From positions 95,578-159,577 of the forward strand of contig NZ_MDGK01000009.1 in the NCBI RefSeq assembly GCF_001870465.1: DNA of 64,000 nt, read 5' to 3'. Positions within the stretch are counted from its first letter, which is position 1. Every line of letters starts with the position of its first letter. Positions 56,569-64,000 of the stretch are shown one piece after another. The stretch comes from Pseudomonas extremorientalis (GTDB lineage Bacteria > Pseudomonadota > Gammaproteobacteria > Pseudomonadales > Pseudomonadaceae). Position numbers and translations under genes: made by a program. The notes beneath the pieces are model-generated. The model was not told the origin of the DNA. It did not search any database and was given only the letters and a program-made list of their open reading frames with translations.

Positions 56569-57105
56569 ATGACTGAATTTCGTAAACCGCTGTTGGGCAT
56601 GCTGTGCGTGTGGTTGGGCAGTTCCTGCGTAGTGGCCGCCGAGCCCGAAATTCATTGGCCTAGTGGGTGGCAGGTTGAGGAAGTCGTCGCGGATGGCCAG
56701 GCACCTGTCAAACCCCAGGCAGTGTCACGCCAGCGGGCAATCAAGAATGATGAAAACGGTACGACCCTGATGGTCATGGAGTTGACCGGGACACCGATTG
56801 AAGTTGGCCACAAGGTTAATCTTCAAGGCGTACTGCTGGAGATGCGTAAATCCATCCAGAAGGATTTTGCCCAGGGCGGTTATCAAAGCGTGTGCAGCAA
56901 GATGCGCCCTTCAACATTGAGCCGTCTTGAAGCGCTGGAAACTACTTGCGTGATAACCGAGAACGGGCGGCACGTGCTCTCGCAAACATTGGTGGGCGCG
57001 GTTGATACCGATAAGGCGTATGTATTTTCATACGCGGGTCAGGCCGATGCGTATGAAGCAAGCAAGGAGGAAGTCAGTTCGGTACGCGATAGCCTGAAAC
57101 TTTAA
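56569..57105 (+). CDS. DUF4946 secreted protein
   Basis: 178 residues from ATG 56569. N-terminal signal peptide (basic TEFRKP, hydrophobic [17 protein letters not shown], cleavage at AAEPEIHW). The body carries [10 protein letters not shown] and two cysteines at SVCSKM and TTCVI. Function unknown; periplasmic or secreted. Confidence 0.88.
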   Translation: MTEFRKPLLGMLCVWLGSSCVVAAEPEIHWPSGWQVEEVVADGQAPVKPQAVSRQRAIKNDENGTTLMVMELTGTPIEVGHKVNLQGVLLEMRKSIQKDFAQGGYQSVCSKMRPSTLSRLEALETTCVITENGRHVLSQTLVGAVDTDKAYVFSYAGQADAYEASKEEVSSVRDSLKL

Positions 57106-57174
57106 GTGCGTGAGGTCTGTCGATTTTGAACAAAGTGAAATGTTATTTAAGTTCGATTTCGAACCTTACAAGAT

Positions 57175-57205
57175 AAAAAAGCCCCGCGTCAGCGGGGCTC
57201 TTTAT
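57175..57205 (-). terminator. Intrinsic terminator of MvaV-type gene
   Basis: On the minus strand AGCCCCGC-TGA-GCGGGGCT followed by TTTTTT, beginning 18 bases after the gene stop. Confidence 0.88.
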
Positions 57206-57218
57206 AAGTCCGGTACGA

Positions 57219-57581
57219 TCAGCCGCGAAGCCAGGAATCTACAGTGGCAGGGCCGTACTGTTCTTTCCAGGCCTTGAGGCCACGGTGGTTACCGCCTTTG
57301 GTTTCGATCAGTTCACCGGTGTGCGGGTTCTGGTAAACCTTGACCACTCGCGCACGGCGCTGTTTGGGGGCGGCAGCGGCGGCGCTGGACTTGCCCGGGT
57401 TTGGATCAAGGATGGAAATGATGTCGCGCAGGCCTTTGCCATAGCTCTTCATCAGGGCTTGAAGCTTTTCTTCGAATTCGATTTCTTTCTTCAGGCCAGC
57501 ATCGTTCTTCAGGGATTCCAGCTGGGCAAGCTGCTCTTGAAGGGCTTTTTCTGCTGCGCGAAATTCGGCGAGTCTGGACAA
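57219..57581 (-). CDS. H-NS-family protein MvaV/MvaT type
   Basis: 120 residues. TTG start at 57581 is chosen: GGAG is 8 bases upstream and the protein then opens (M)SRLAEFRAAEKALQEQLAQLE, as in MvaV. N-terminal coiled-coil dimer/oligomerisation region (1-65), Ala linker, and C-terminal DNA-binding loop RRARVVKVY then ETKGGNHRGLKAWKEQYG. A global xenogeneic silencer of pseudomonads. The sequence is closer to MvaV than to MvaT. Confidence 0.95.
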   Translation of the reverse strand: MSRLAEFRAAEKALQEQLAQLESLKNDAGLKKEIEFEEKLQALMKSYGKGLRDIISILDPNPGKSSAAAAAPKQRRARVVKVYQNPHTGELIETKGGNHRGLKAWKEQYGPATVDSWLRG

Positions 57582-57779
57582 AATCTGTACTCCAATAGTG
57601 TAGTTGGCTGATATCAACTGCAGACAAAGCTATAAGCCAAGCGCTTTAAGGCGACCCAGGAAAGAAGTCGTCTCGCGAGTTCTGCACAGGCAGGAAAAAT
57701 TGTAGTAGTTAATGCGCCACGAGTAAATCATGTCTTTTCTCTAGACCCAACTATTTCAGTACAGGTAGTGCATGGCTAT

Positions 57780-59321
57780 TCAATGACGCGCCAGCGATTT
57801 AATAAATTCATCACAGGGTAAAGGCTTTCCAAACAGGTAGCCTTGCAGGAAGTCCACCCCTTGAGCGGCCAGGTAATCACACTGTTCGCGTGTCTCCACA
57901 CCTTCTGCAACGATGCCCAAGTCGAGCTTGCCCGACAGCTCTATGATGCTGTCCAGAATATGCCCCGATAGTGCATCTGCACCGATCATGGCGACAAAAC
58001 TCTGGTCAATCTTCAAGTAGTCCACATTGAAGTTGCGTAAATAGCCCAGGCTGGAATGGCCGGTGCCGAAATCGTCAATGGCAATCATCACTCCCAATTG
58101 ATGCAAGGCATCGAACAAGCGGCGGGTAATCTCGGTAGGTTCGATCAACTCGCGTTCGGTCAACTCCAGCACCAGGGTCACCTGGCCCACGGGAAAGGCG
58201 GCGAGAAACTCACGGCAGTCCTCCACCAGTGCCAGGTCCTGGCAGTGGCGTGCAGTGATGTTCACACCAACATGGAATCCCGGGTTGAAACGCGTGGCAT
58301 GGGGCGCCAGTTGCGCGGCGGTCTGGCGCAGGAGAGCACGAGTCATCGGCACGATCAGGCCCGAATGCTCGGCCAGGGGGATAAACAGATCGGGTCGCAC
58401 CAGCCCTTCCTTAGGGTGTTGCCAGCGCATCAGTACCTCGCAGCCTGCCCATTCACGGGTATCACCGCGCACCACGGGCTGGAAGTACGGAATGAATTCG
58501 TTGGCGGCCAATGCCCGATACAGTTCATGGGTGGGGGCCGAAGAGCGTTTTTGCAGCCAATGCGCCAGCGCCCCAGCCAGCACGCCAAAGAACACCAGCA
58601 GGCTGAACAACGCCGGGTATCGAGCCTGCATGTAGCGCCAGACTTCGCCAGCCGGCATGCCTGCGTCGACGCTGTAGTGATAACGCGAGGATGCAAGATG
58701 ATGGTGCGCCACGGCAAATAGCGGCACCGCGGTGTCATGCACTTTTCCATCGCCCCCCAGCCAATGGGGCCCGACTTGCAGCACCAGGTCGGCGTAACGA
58801 CTGATCAGGCGCAAGGCGTTGGTCAGGTGGTAGCCGTCGATCGACGCAAATGCGGCCTTGTCACCCTCGACCAGCCGGTACACCAGCAGAGCGGTATCCG
58901 GCGTCACCGGGTTGCCATCCATCAACCACAACTTGCCGTCTACATAATCATCCGGATTGACCGGTGACGCGTATTGGTCACCAAACAGCGAGCTGCAGTA
59001 GATGTTTCTCTGCCAGGACAAGGTGGTCGCCCGCACGAATGGACGGCGCGTGACCTGCTCGCGCAATGCCAGCTGCGCGCCGTTATCACAGGGTTGACCT
59101 GCCAGTGGCAGCAACGCCTGGGCGGCGAGGGCGGTGTTATCGAGCATCAAGTCGAATTGGCGCACAGCCTCCTGCGCGGTCTGGGCGGTGCTTTGTTCAA
59201 GGGTGCGTTCGGCCTGCCAATGGAGGATCGCCACGCCCAATGCAACGGGCACCATGGCGCAAAATACGCTGATCAGGTTACGGGTGGCACGGCTGCGCGG
59301 GCCTTGGACGGTCAGGGGCAT
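57780..59321 (-). CDS. Cyclic-di-GMP phosphodiesterase (CSS-motif + EAL)
   Basis: 513 residues. Two membrane helices flank a periplasmic CSS domain (about 40-235) that contains the Cys-Ser-Ser motif (RNIYCSSLFG), which in E. coli homologues is redox-controlled via the second Cys at PCDNG. The cytoplasmic EAL domain has EVLMRW (EVL in place of EAL), ITARH with Asn, and DDFGTGHSSL, consistent with active c-di-GMP hydrolysis. No GGDEF domain. Confidence 0.93.
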   Translation of the reverse strand: MPLTVQGPRSRATRNLISVFCAMVPVALGVAILHWQAERTLEQSTAQTAQEAVRQFDLMLDNTALAAQALLPLAGQPCDNGAQLALREQVTRRPFVRATTLSWQRNIYCSSLFGDQYASPVNPDDYVDGKLWLMDGNPVTPDTALLVYRLVEGDKAAFASIDGYHLTNALRLISRYADLVLQVGPHWLGGDGKVHDTAVPLFAVAHHHLASSRYHYSVDAGMPAGEVWRYMQARYPALFSLLVFFGVLAGALAHWLQKRSSAPTHELYRALAANEFIPYFQPVVRGDTREWAGCEVLMRWQHPKEGLVRPDLFIPLAEHSGLIVPMTRALLRQTAAQLAPHATRFNPGFHVGVNITARHCQDLALVEDCREFLAAFPVGQVTLVLELTERELIEPTEITRRLFDALHQLGVMIAIDDFGTGHSSLGYLRNFNVDYLKIDQSFVAMIGADALSGHILDSIIELSGKLDLGIVAEGVETREQCDYLAAQGVDFLQGYLFGKPLPCDEFIKSLARH

Positions 59322-59440
59322 GGGGTAAAAGCCTGGTACGAGGTGAGAGAGGCGTCAGTACGGCGGGTCGGACATGACTCGATGATAGTTGCAGTCGCCG
59401 CAATAAGCTCGGGATACCTACCCGTTCGGTCAGTAGGCAG

Positions 59441-59673
59441 CCTTGCGGGCGTTATCTGGGACTGCTACTGGCAGTGCTGCTGCACGGTGGACCGGCGACG
59501 GTAGATGCCGGTGTGATCATCAACGGCACGCACCATATCTACTGATCGCCCCACGGTCCGCCACGCGCCTGTCCTTCGACGCGATCCTGAAGTTGCCATC
59601 CGGCGCTGCCAGCCTGCGCTTCAGTACCGTGGATGACAACGGCGCGCTGCGCCATCATCGCCAGCCGCTATAG
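59441..59673 (+). pseudogene. Remnant of a fimbrial periplasmic chaperone gene
   Basis: Rightward, broken reading frame. The 5' piece codes for a signal-like hydrophobic stretch then AGVIINGTHHIY and a stop at 59543, the conserved start of a pilus chaperone (usually GVxxxxTRxIY). A shifted frame then encodes APRSATRLSF, LPSGAASLRFSTVDDNGA and ends at 59673, matching the C-terminal end (FxxINDYGA) of chaperones. The ~150 central residues are missing. No usher or pilin genes remain nearby. Overlaps the LysR stop region. Confidence 0.5.
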
Positions 59674-60555
59674 CGGCGGGACATGCCCATAGTCCAGGCC
59701 TTGTGCCACGCGAATAAACGCCAGGGTAGCGGGTGACGCCTGGCGGCGGTCCAGCACCGCCAGTCCAATCGAACGGGTAATGGCCGGTGCCAGTGGACGT
59801 GCCACATAACGCGGGTCTGCCGTGACCGGCAGGGAACCCTGGGCCACCACGCTGACGCCATCGCCACGGCTCACCGCTTCCAGCGTGCTGAGCAACTGCG
59901 CACAACGGTAACGCACCTTCGGGGTCAACCGGGCACCGGCGAACAGGCGCGAGACCAGCTCCGACGAGCCGGCCTCGGTCAGGATGAAGGGCGCCTCGCA
60001 GAGGTCCTCAAGGCGCAGGGCAGGGTGTGCGACCAGGGGGTGGTTGGCCGGCAACAGCGCGACCATCTGATCGGTGAACAGCGTGAAGGTGTCGAATCGC
60101 TCTTGCTCCAGCACCACGAAACCCACGTCGATGCGCCGCTCATCCAGCCATTGGATGACCTGGCGGTCCGGGCCTTCATCGACATGCACCTCAATGTCGG
60201 GGTAGGCCTGGCGAAACGGCCGAAGGATCTGCGGCAACAGCCGATTGGACGACGTTGGCCCGAAGGAGCCGATGCGCAGCGTGCCGCGCTTCAAGCCCCG
60301 GGCATCGGCGGCCTCCTGTTCGAGGGTGTTGGCCAGGCCGAGCATGGTGCGGGCGCGCAACAACAATTGTTCGCCAATATCGGTCAACGCCACATGGGCT
60401 TGATGACGACGGAACAGCTCCACCCCCAGTTCCTGCTCCAGACCCTTGATGGCATGCGACACCGCCGATTGGCTGATACCCAGGCGGTTGGCGGCATGGG
60501 TAAAGCCTTGCAGCTCAGCGACCAGGGAGAAAATTTCAAGTTGGGTCAGGGTCAT
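59668..60555 (-). CDS. LysR-family transcriptional regulator
   Basis: 295 residues, ATG 60555. HTH: FTHAANRLGISQSAVSHAIK; effector domain from about residue 90. Divergent from the EamA transporter at 60634, its likely target. A palindrome overlaps its start codon. Confidence 0.94.
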   Translation of the reverse strand: MTLTQLEIFSLVAELQGFTHAANRLGISQSAVSHAIKGLEQELGVELFRRHQAHVALTDIGEQLLLRARTMLGLANTLEQEAADARGLKRGTLRIGSFGPTSSNRLLPQILRPFRQAYPDIEVHVDEGPDRQVIQWLDERRIDVGFVVLEQERFDTFTLFTDQMVALLPANHPLVAHPALRLEDLCEAPFILTEAGSSELVSRLFAGARLTPKVRYRCAQLLSTLEAVSRGDGVSVVAQGSLPVTADPRYVARPLAPAITRSIGLAVLDRRQASPATLAFIRVAQGLDYGHVPPL

Positions 60556-60569
60556 GAGTATTTACTCAT
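60554..60569. promoter_or_regulatory. Palindromic operator candidate (LysR)
   Basis: ATGAGTA-TT-TACTCAT is a perfect inverted repeat overlapping the LysR start codon and lying 64 bases before the EamA gene. It could serve autorepression. Confidence 0.6.
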
Positions 60570-60633
60570 TTTACGATGATCAAGTATCAGGCAAACACTA
60601 GGCTAACTCGTTCAGCACCAGAGCAATACCACC

Positions 60634-61557
60634 ATGAAACCTTCCAGCGATTGTTTGACCTACCTGAAGCTCGCTGCCGTCTCCATGATCTGGGGCGGCA
60701 CCTTCGTCGCCGGGCGCTACTTGTCCGGTGCCATCGACCCGCTGCTGGCGGCCAGCCTGCGTTTTATGCTGGCCAGCGCAGCGCTGCTGCTGTTCATGGC
60801 GTTTGCGCGCATTCCCCTGGCCCGTCCAAACCTGCCGCAGTTGGGGCGACTGGCATTGCTGGGATTTTTCGGCATCTTTTTCTACAACCTGTGCTTCTTC
60901 TACGGCTTGCAGTACATCGGCGCCTCGCGGGCATCGCTGATCGTCGCCTTGAACCCTGCGGTGATTGGTCTGACATCCTGGCTGTTATTCAAGGAACGCC
61001 TCGGGCTTGGCAAGGCACTGGGGGTCGGGTTGTGCCTGGCGGGCGCGGCGGTTGTCATCATCAACCGCGACCCACAGGGGCTGCAGGGGGCGACCAACGC
61101 CTGGCGCGGCGATCTGCTGATCGCCGGCTGCGTGGCGGGGTGGGGCCTCTATTCGCTGGGCGCACGCGCGCTTAACCAGCGCCTGGGGCCTTTGCAGACC
61201 GTCACCTGGTCGGTGTTGCTGGGAACGCTGATGCTTACGCTCACCACGCTGTTGAGCGGGCGGCTGACTCTGGTTGCGCTCAGTGCTATCCACCTGCCGC
61301 AGTTGTACAGCTTGCTCTACCTCGGGGTACTGGGCTCGGCCCTGGCGTATATCGGCTATTACGATGGCATCCGGCGTATTGGCGCGACCCGCAGTGGTGT
61401 ATTCATCGCGCTCAATCCGCTGACGGCGGTGATCTGTGGCGCCGTGCTGCTGGACGAGCCGTTCACCCTGCCCATGCTGATGGGCGGTGCGATCATCCTG
61501 GCGGGCATCTACCTGTGCAATAAACCCCTTGCACGGGTGCGGGTAATGGGGATTTGA
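60634..61557 (+). CDS. EamA-family (DMT) exporter
   Basis: 307 residues with ten hydrophobic helices in two repeats (MIWGGTFVAGRYLSGAIDP at the start of repeat one; LGSALAYIGYYDGIRRIG in repeat two). Drug/metabolite exporter; substrate unknown. Regulated probably by the divergent LysR. Confidence 0.92.
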   Translation: MKPSSDCLTYLKLAAVSMIWGGTFVAGRYLSGAIDPLLAASLRFMLASAALLLFMAFARIPLARPNLPQLGRLALLGFFGIFFYNLCFFYGLQYIGASRASLIVALNPAVIGLTSWLLFKERLGLGKALGVGLCLAGAAVVIINRDPQGLQGATNAWRGDLLIAGCVAGWGLYSLGARALNQRLGPLQTVTWSVLLGTLMLTLTTLLSGRLTLVALSAIHLPQLYSLLYLGVLGSALAYIGYYDGIRRIGATRSGVFIALNPLTAVICGAVLLDEPFTLPMLMGGAIILAGIYLCNKPLARVRVMGI

Positions 61558-61700
61558 TAAGAGTACGGACAAACGCGGTTACGCTGTGTAGAATCGATTT
61601 ACGCATACAAGAATATGGACTTGTGCTCACGCAAGCCTAAGCCGTCAGAGACCGATGACATCATGAAGCTACTCGGCTCCCCCCTCATCTTTGGTGACTT

Positions 61701-61721
61701 CCTCGCCCGCAGTGTGCGAGG
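61701..61721 (+). terminator. Hairpin with T-rich tail after EamA gene
   Basis: CCTCGC-CCGCAGTGT-GCGAGG followed by TCTTTCC; weak U-tract. It lies in the 246-base region between EamA and hpd, 100 bases before the hpd start. Confidence 0.45.
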
Positions 61722-61803
61722 TCTTTCCTGTGCGCCGCCCGTGCTCCCCATCCTTGCTGGCAATTGAAACCTTCAAAACACAAGAATGATGAGGCGCCAA
61801 ATC

Positions 61804-62880
61804 ATGGCAGATCTATACGAAAACCCAATGGGCCTGATGGGCTTTGAATTCATCGAATTCGCGTCGCCGACGCCAGGCACCCTGGAGCCGATCTTCGAGA
61901 TCATGGGCTTCACCAAGGTCGCGACCCACCGTTCCAAGAACGTGCACCTGTATCGCCAGGGCGAGATCAACCTGATCCTCAATAACGAACCCAACAGCAT
62001 CGCTTCCTACTTCGCTGCCGAACACGGCCCGTCGGTGTGCGGCATGGCGTTCCGCGTCAAGGACTCGCAAAAAGCCTACAACCGCGCGCTGGAACTGGGC
62101 GCCCAGCCGATCCACATCGAAACCGGCCCGATGGAGCTGAACCTGCCAGCCATCAAGGGTATCGGCGGCGCGCCGCTGTACCTGATCGACCGTTTCGGCG
62201 AAGGCAGCTCGATCTACGACATCGACTTCGTCTACCTCGAAGGCGTGGAGCGCAACCCAGTGGGTGCGGGGCTGAAGGTCATCGACCATCTGACCCACAA
62301 CGTGTATCGCGGCCGCATGGTCTATTGGGCGAACTTCTACGAGAAGCTGTTCAATTTCCGTGAAGCGCGTTACTTCGATATCAAGGGCGAGTACACCGGC
62401 CTGACGTCCAAGGCCATGAGCGCGCCGGATGGCATGATCCGCATCCCACTGAACGAAGAGTCGTCCAAGGGCGCCGGCCAGATCGAAGAGTTCCTGATGC
62501 AGTTCAACGGCGAGGGCATCCAGCACGTGGCGTTCCTCACCGACGACCTGGTCAAGACCTGGGACGCGTTGAAGAAGATCGGCATGCGCTTCATGACAGC
62601 GCCGCCGGACACCTATTACGAAATGCTCGAAGGCCGCTTGCCGAACCATGGCGAGCCGGTGGATCAACTGCAGGCACGCGGCATTCTGCTTGACGGTTCC
62701 TCGGTTGAAGGCGACAAGCGCCTGCTGCTGCAGATCTTCTCGGAAACCCTGATGGGGCCGGTGTTCTTCGAGTTCATCCAACGCAAGGGCGATGATGGGT
62801 TTGGCGAGGGTAACTTCAAGGCGCTGTTCGAGTCGATCGAACGCGACCAGGTGCGTCGTGGGGTGTTGACCACCGACTAA
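61804..62880 (+). CDS. hpd: 4-hydroxyphenylpyruvate dioxygenase
   Basis: 358 residues from ATG 61804, matching Pseudomonas HPPD. Iron ligands His162 (VIDHLTHNV), His241 (IQHVAF) and Glu323 (FFEFIQ). Converts 4-hydroxyphenylpyruvate to homogentisate in tyrosine degradation. Single gene with its own terminator. Confidence 0.97.
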   Translation: MADLYENPMGLMGFEFIEFASPTPGTLEPIFEIMGFTKVATHRSKNVHLYRQGEINLILNNEPNSIASYFAAEHGPSVCGMAFRVKDSQKAYNRALELGAQPIHIETGPMELNLPAIKGIGGAPLYLIDRFGEGSSIYDIDFVYLEGVERNPVGAGLKVIDHLTHNVYRGRMVYWANFYEKLFNFREARYFDIKGEYTGLTSKAMSAPDGMIRIPLNEESSKGAGQIEEFLMQFNGEGIQHVAFLTDDLVKTWDALKKIGMRFMTAPPDTYYEMLEGRLPNHGEPVDQLQARGILLDGSSVEGDKRLLLQIFSETLMGPVFFEFIQRKGDDGFGEGNFKALFESIERDQVRRGVLTTD

Positions 62881-62888
62881 CGCACACG

Positions 62889-62925
62889 AAAAAGCCCGGC
62901 CATGGGTAACCTGGCCGGGCTTTTT
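62889..62925 (+). terminator. Intrinsic terminator of hpd
   Basis: AAAAAGCCCGGCCA-TGGGTAACC-TGGCCGGGCTTTTT, eight bases after the hpd stop; bidirectional, also serving the leftward transporter gene. Confidence 0.93.
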
Positions 62926-62937
62926 GCTGTCTGCCGA

Positions 62938-63840
62938 TCAGGCTTTACGCTGGCGTACCAAGTGCTTGAACCCTTCAAACACCAGCACCATCACCGCCAG
63001 CCAGATCGGGATGTAGGTCAACCATTCGCCGCCCTTGATCCCTTCACCCAGGATCAACGCCACTCCCAGCAGTAGCACGGGCTCAACGTAGCTGAGCAGC
63101 CCGAACAGGCTGAACGCCAGCAGGCGGCTGGCGATGATGTAACTCACCAGTGCTGACGCGCTGATCAGGCCCAGCGTCGGAATCAGCGCGTACAGCTTGG
63201 GGTGCGCATCCAGCACCGCAAAGCCTTGCTCGCCGCTTTGCACAAACCACCAGGCCACCGGCAGCATCAACGCCATGTCCAGCCAGAGCCCACCCAAATG
63301 GTCGGTCTTGAGGTACTTGCGCACGATGAAATAGACCGGGTAGCCGATGATCACCACCAGCGTGGCCCAGGAAAAACCACCGGCCTGGTACAGCTCGTTG
63401 AGCACCCCAAGGCCGGCGAAACAGACGGCGATCTGTTGTAAGTGCGACAGCTGTTCACCCCACACCAGGCGGCCAGTCAGGACCATGGTCAGTGGCAACA
63501 GGAAGTACCCCACCGACACATCCAGGCTGCGTCCATTCAGCGGTGCCCACATGAATAACCACAGCTGCACACCCAGCAAAGCCGAAGACACCAGCACGCC
63601 CGCAATCAAGGCAGGTCGGGCCGCCAACATCCGCAGCAGCTCCCACACCCGTCGCCATTCGCCGCTGACGATCATGAACACCGTCATGCACGGCACGGTG
63701 AGCAACATGCGCCAGCCGAAAATTTCCAGGCCGCTCAAAGGCGTGAGCAGTGACGTGAAGTAATACATCACGGCAAACAACACCGAGGCCAAGACCGATA
63801 ACACCACACCTTTAGACACGCTGTCCTCGCGAAAAACCAT
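62938..63840 (-). CDS. RarD-like EamA transporter
   Basis: 300 residues, ten hydrophobic segments. Start KGVVLSVLASVLFAVMYYFTS and the conserved FGWRMLLTVP and LLSYVEPVLLLGVALILGE match RarD. Its stop lies 12 bases from the bidirectional terminator shared with hpd. Confidence 0.9.
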   Translation of the reverse strand: MVFREDSVSKGVVLSVLASVLFAVMYYFTSLLTPLSGLEIFGWRMLLTVPCMTVFMIVSGEWRRVWELLRMLAARPALIAGVLVSSALLGVQLWLFMWAPLNGRSLDVSVGYFLLPLTMVLTGRLVWGEQLSHLQQIAVCFAGLGVLNELYQAGGFSWATLVVIIGYPVYFIVRKYLKTDHLGGLWLDMALMLPVAWWFVQSGEQGFAVLDAHPKLYALIPTLGLISASALVSYIIASRLLAFSLFGLLSYVEPVLLLGVALILGEGIKGGEWLTYIPIWLAVMVLVFEGFKHLVRQRKA

Positions 63841-63962
63841 TGATACGAAAGAGGGGAAATTTCAGGAGGGGATTATGGTGCTTTTAGCAGGAGAGGGGTG
63901 CGCTGTTTTGGGGCGTTTTTCAGCAAATTTTCGCGTTATTTGGCTGCGGGAGCGGGCTAACT

Positions 63963-64000
63963 GTGGCGAGCGGGCTTGCCCCGCGTTGGGTTGCGTAGCA
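63963..64000. repeat. REP sequence (partial, at window edge)
   Basis: GTGGCGAGCGGGCTTGCCCC begins at 63963 and is identical to the first half of the REPIN at 3521. Its partner is beyond the window. Confidence 0.85.

Overview
The window is chromosomal DNA of a fluorescent pseudomonad, most likely the Pseudomonas fluorescens group. Pointers are the high-GC codon use, an MvaV-type H-NS gene, the Pseudomonas-type single-domain trehalose synthase, the hydroxyproline operon layout, hpd/gor/galU/ahpCF genes of Pseudomonas type, and REP/REPIN elements built on GTGGCGAGCGGGCTTG. There is no rRNA, CRISPR array, insertion sequence or prophage. One tRNA (Leu, anticodon UAA) is present.

Layout: 0-3.7 kb holds a truncated LysR gene, a possible type III translocon-like protein, a LysE exporter, an overlooked 27-residue membrane protein, a GlxA-type AraC regulator and two REPINs. 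3.7-11 kb is a hydroxyproline catabolic operon (permease, epimerase, deaminase, semialdehyde dehydrogenase, flavin dehydrogenase), divergent from a PAS-AraC regulator. 11-14.1 kb holds trehalose synthase and a PPK2 polyphosphate kinase. 14.3-19.5 kb is a Pho-box-preceded pstSCAB operon that continues into a degenerate Fic/Doc-fold gene and a HAD-like gene. 19.5-23.5 kb has an isochorismatase-like hydrolase, tRNA-Leu, DinB and DUF533 proteins. 22.6-27.2 kb is a leftward magnesium-ATPase (mgtA) cluster with a small upstream ORF and two downstream genes.

27.5-29.2 kb is a metal-sensing CsoR/RcnR-type repressor with an MFS exporter ending in a histidine-rich tail, preceded by a G-tract operator. 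29.2-30.7 kb has LysE and AraC genes. 30.7-33.6 kb is arsRBCH. 33.7-36.4 kb has AzlCD, a lipoprotein and DUF1275. 36.5-39.3 kb has an ABC-F ATPase and topoisomerase IB. 39.3-41.9 kb is modABC with a ModE-like palindrome. 42-44.8 kb has a nitronate monooxygenase, an alpha/beta hydrolase and a CGNR regulator. 44.85-46.8 kb is alkylation repair (alkB-ada), in which the Ada sensor domain has lost three zinc cysteines. 46.8-48.7 kb holds small proteins and lipoproteins.

49-51.3 kb has galU and gor. 51.3-53.4 kb is a divergent pair, a KfrA-like coiled-coil DNA-binding protein and an orphan tyrosine recombinase, with palindromes between them. 53.5-55.8 kb is ahpCF. 55.8-64 kb has gloA, DUF4946, MvaV, a CSS-EAL phosphodiesterase, a fimbrial-chaperone remnant, a LysR/EamA pair, hpd and a RarD-like transporter, ending in another REP. 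The window is mostly stable core genome with small accessory modules. The most interesting unexplained items are the Fic-like/HAD extension of the pst operon, the KfrA/recombinase module, the zinc-cluster-less Ada, and the long structured leader upstream of mgtA.
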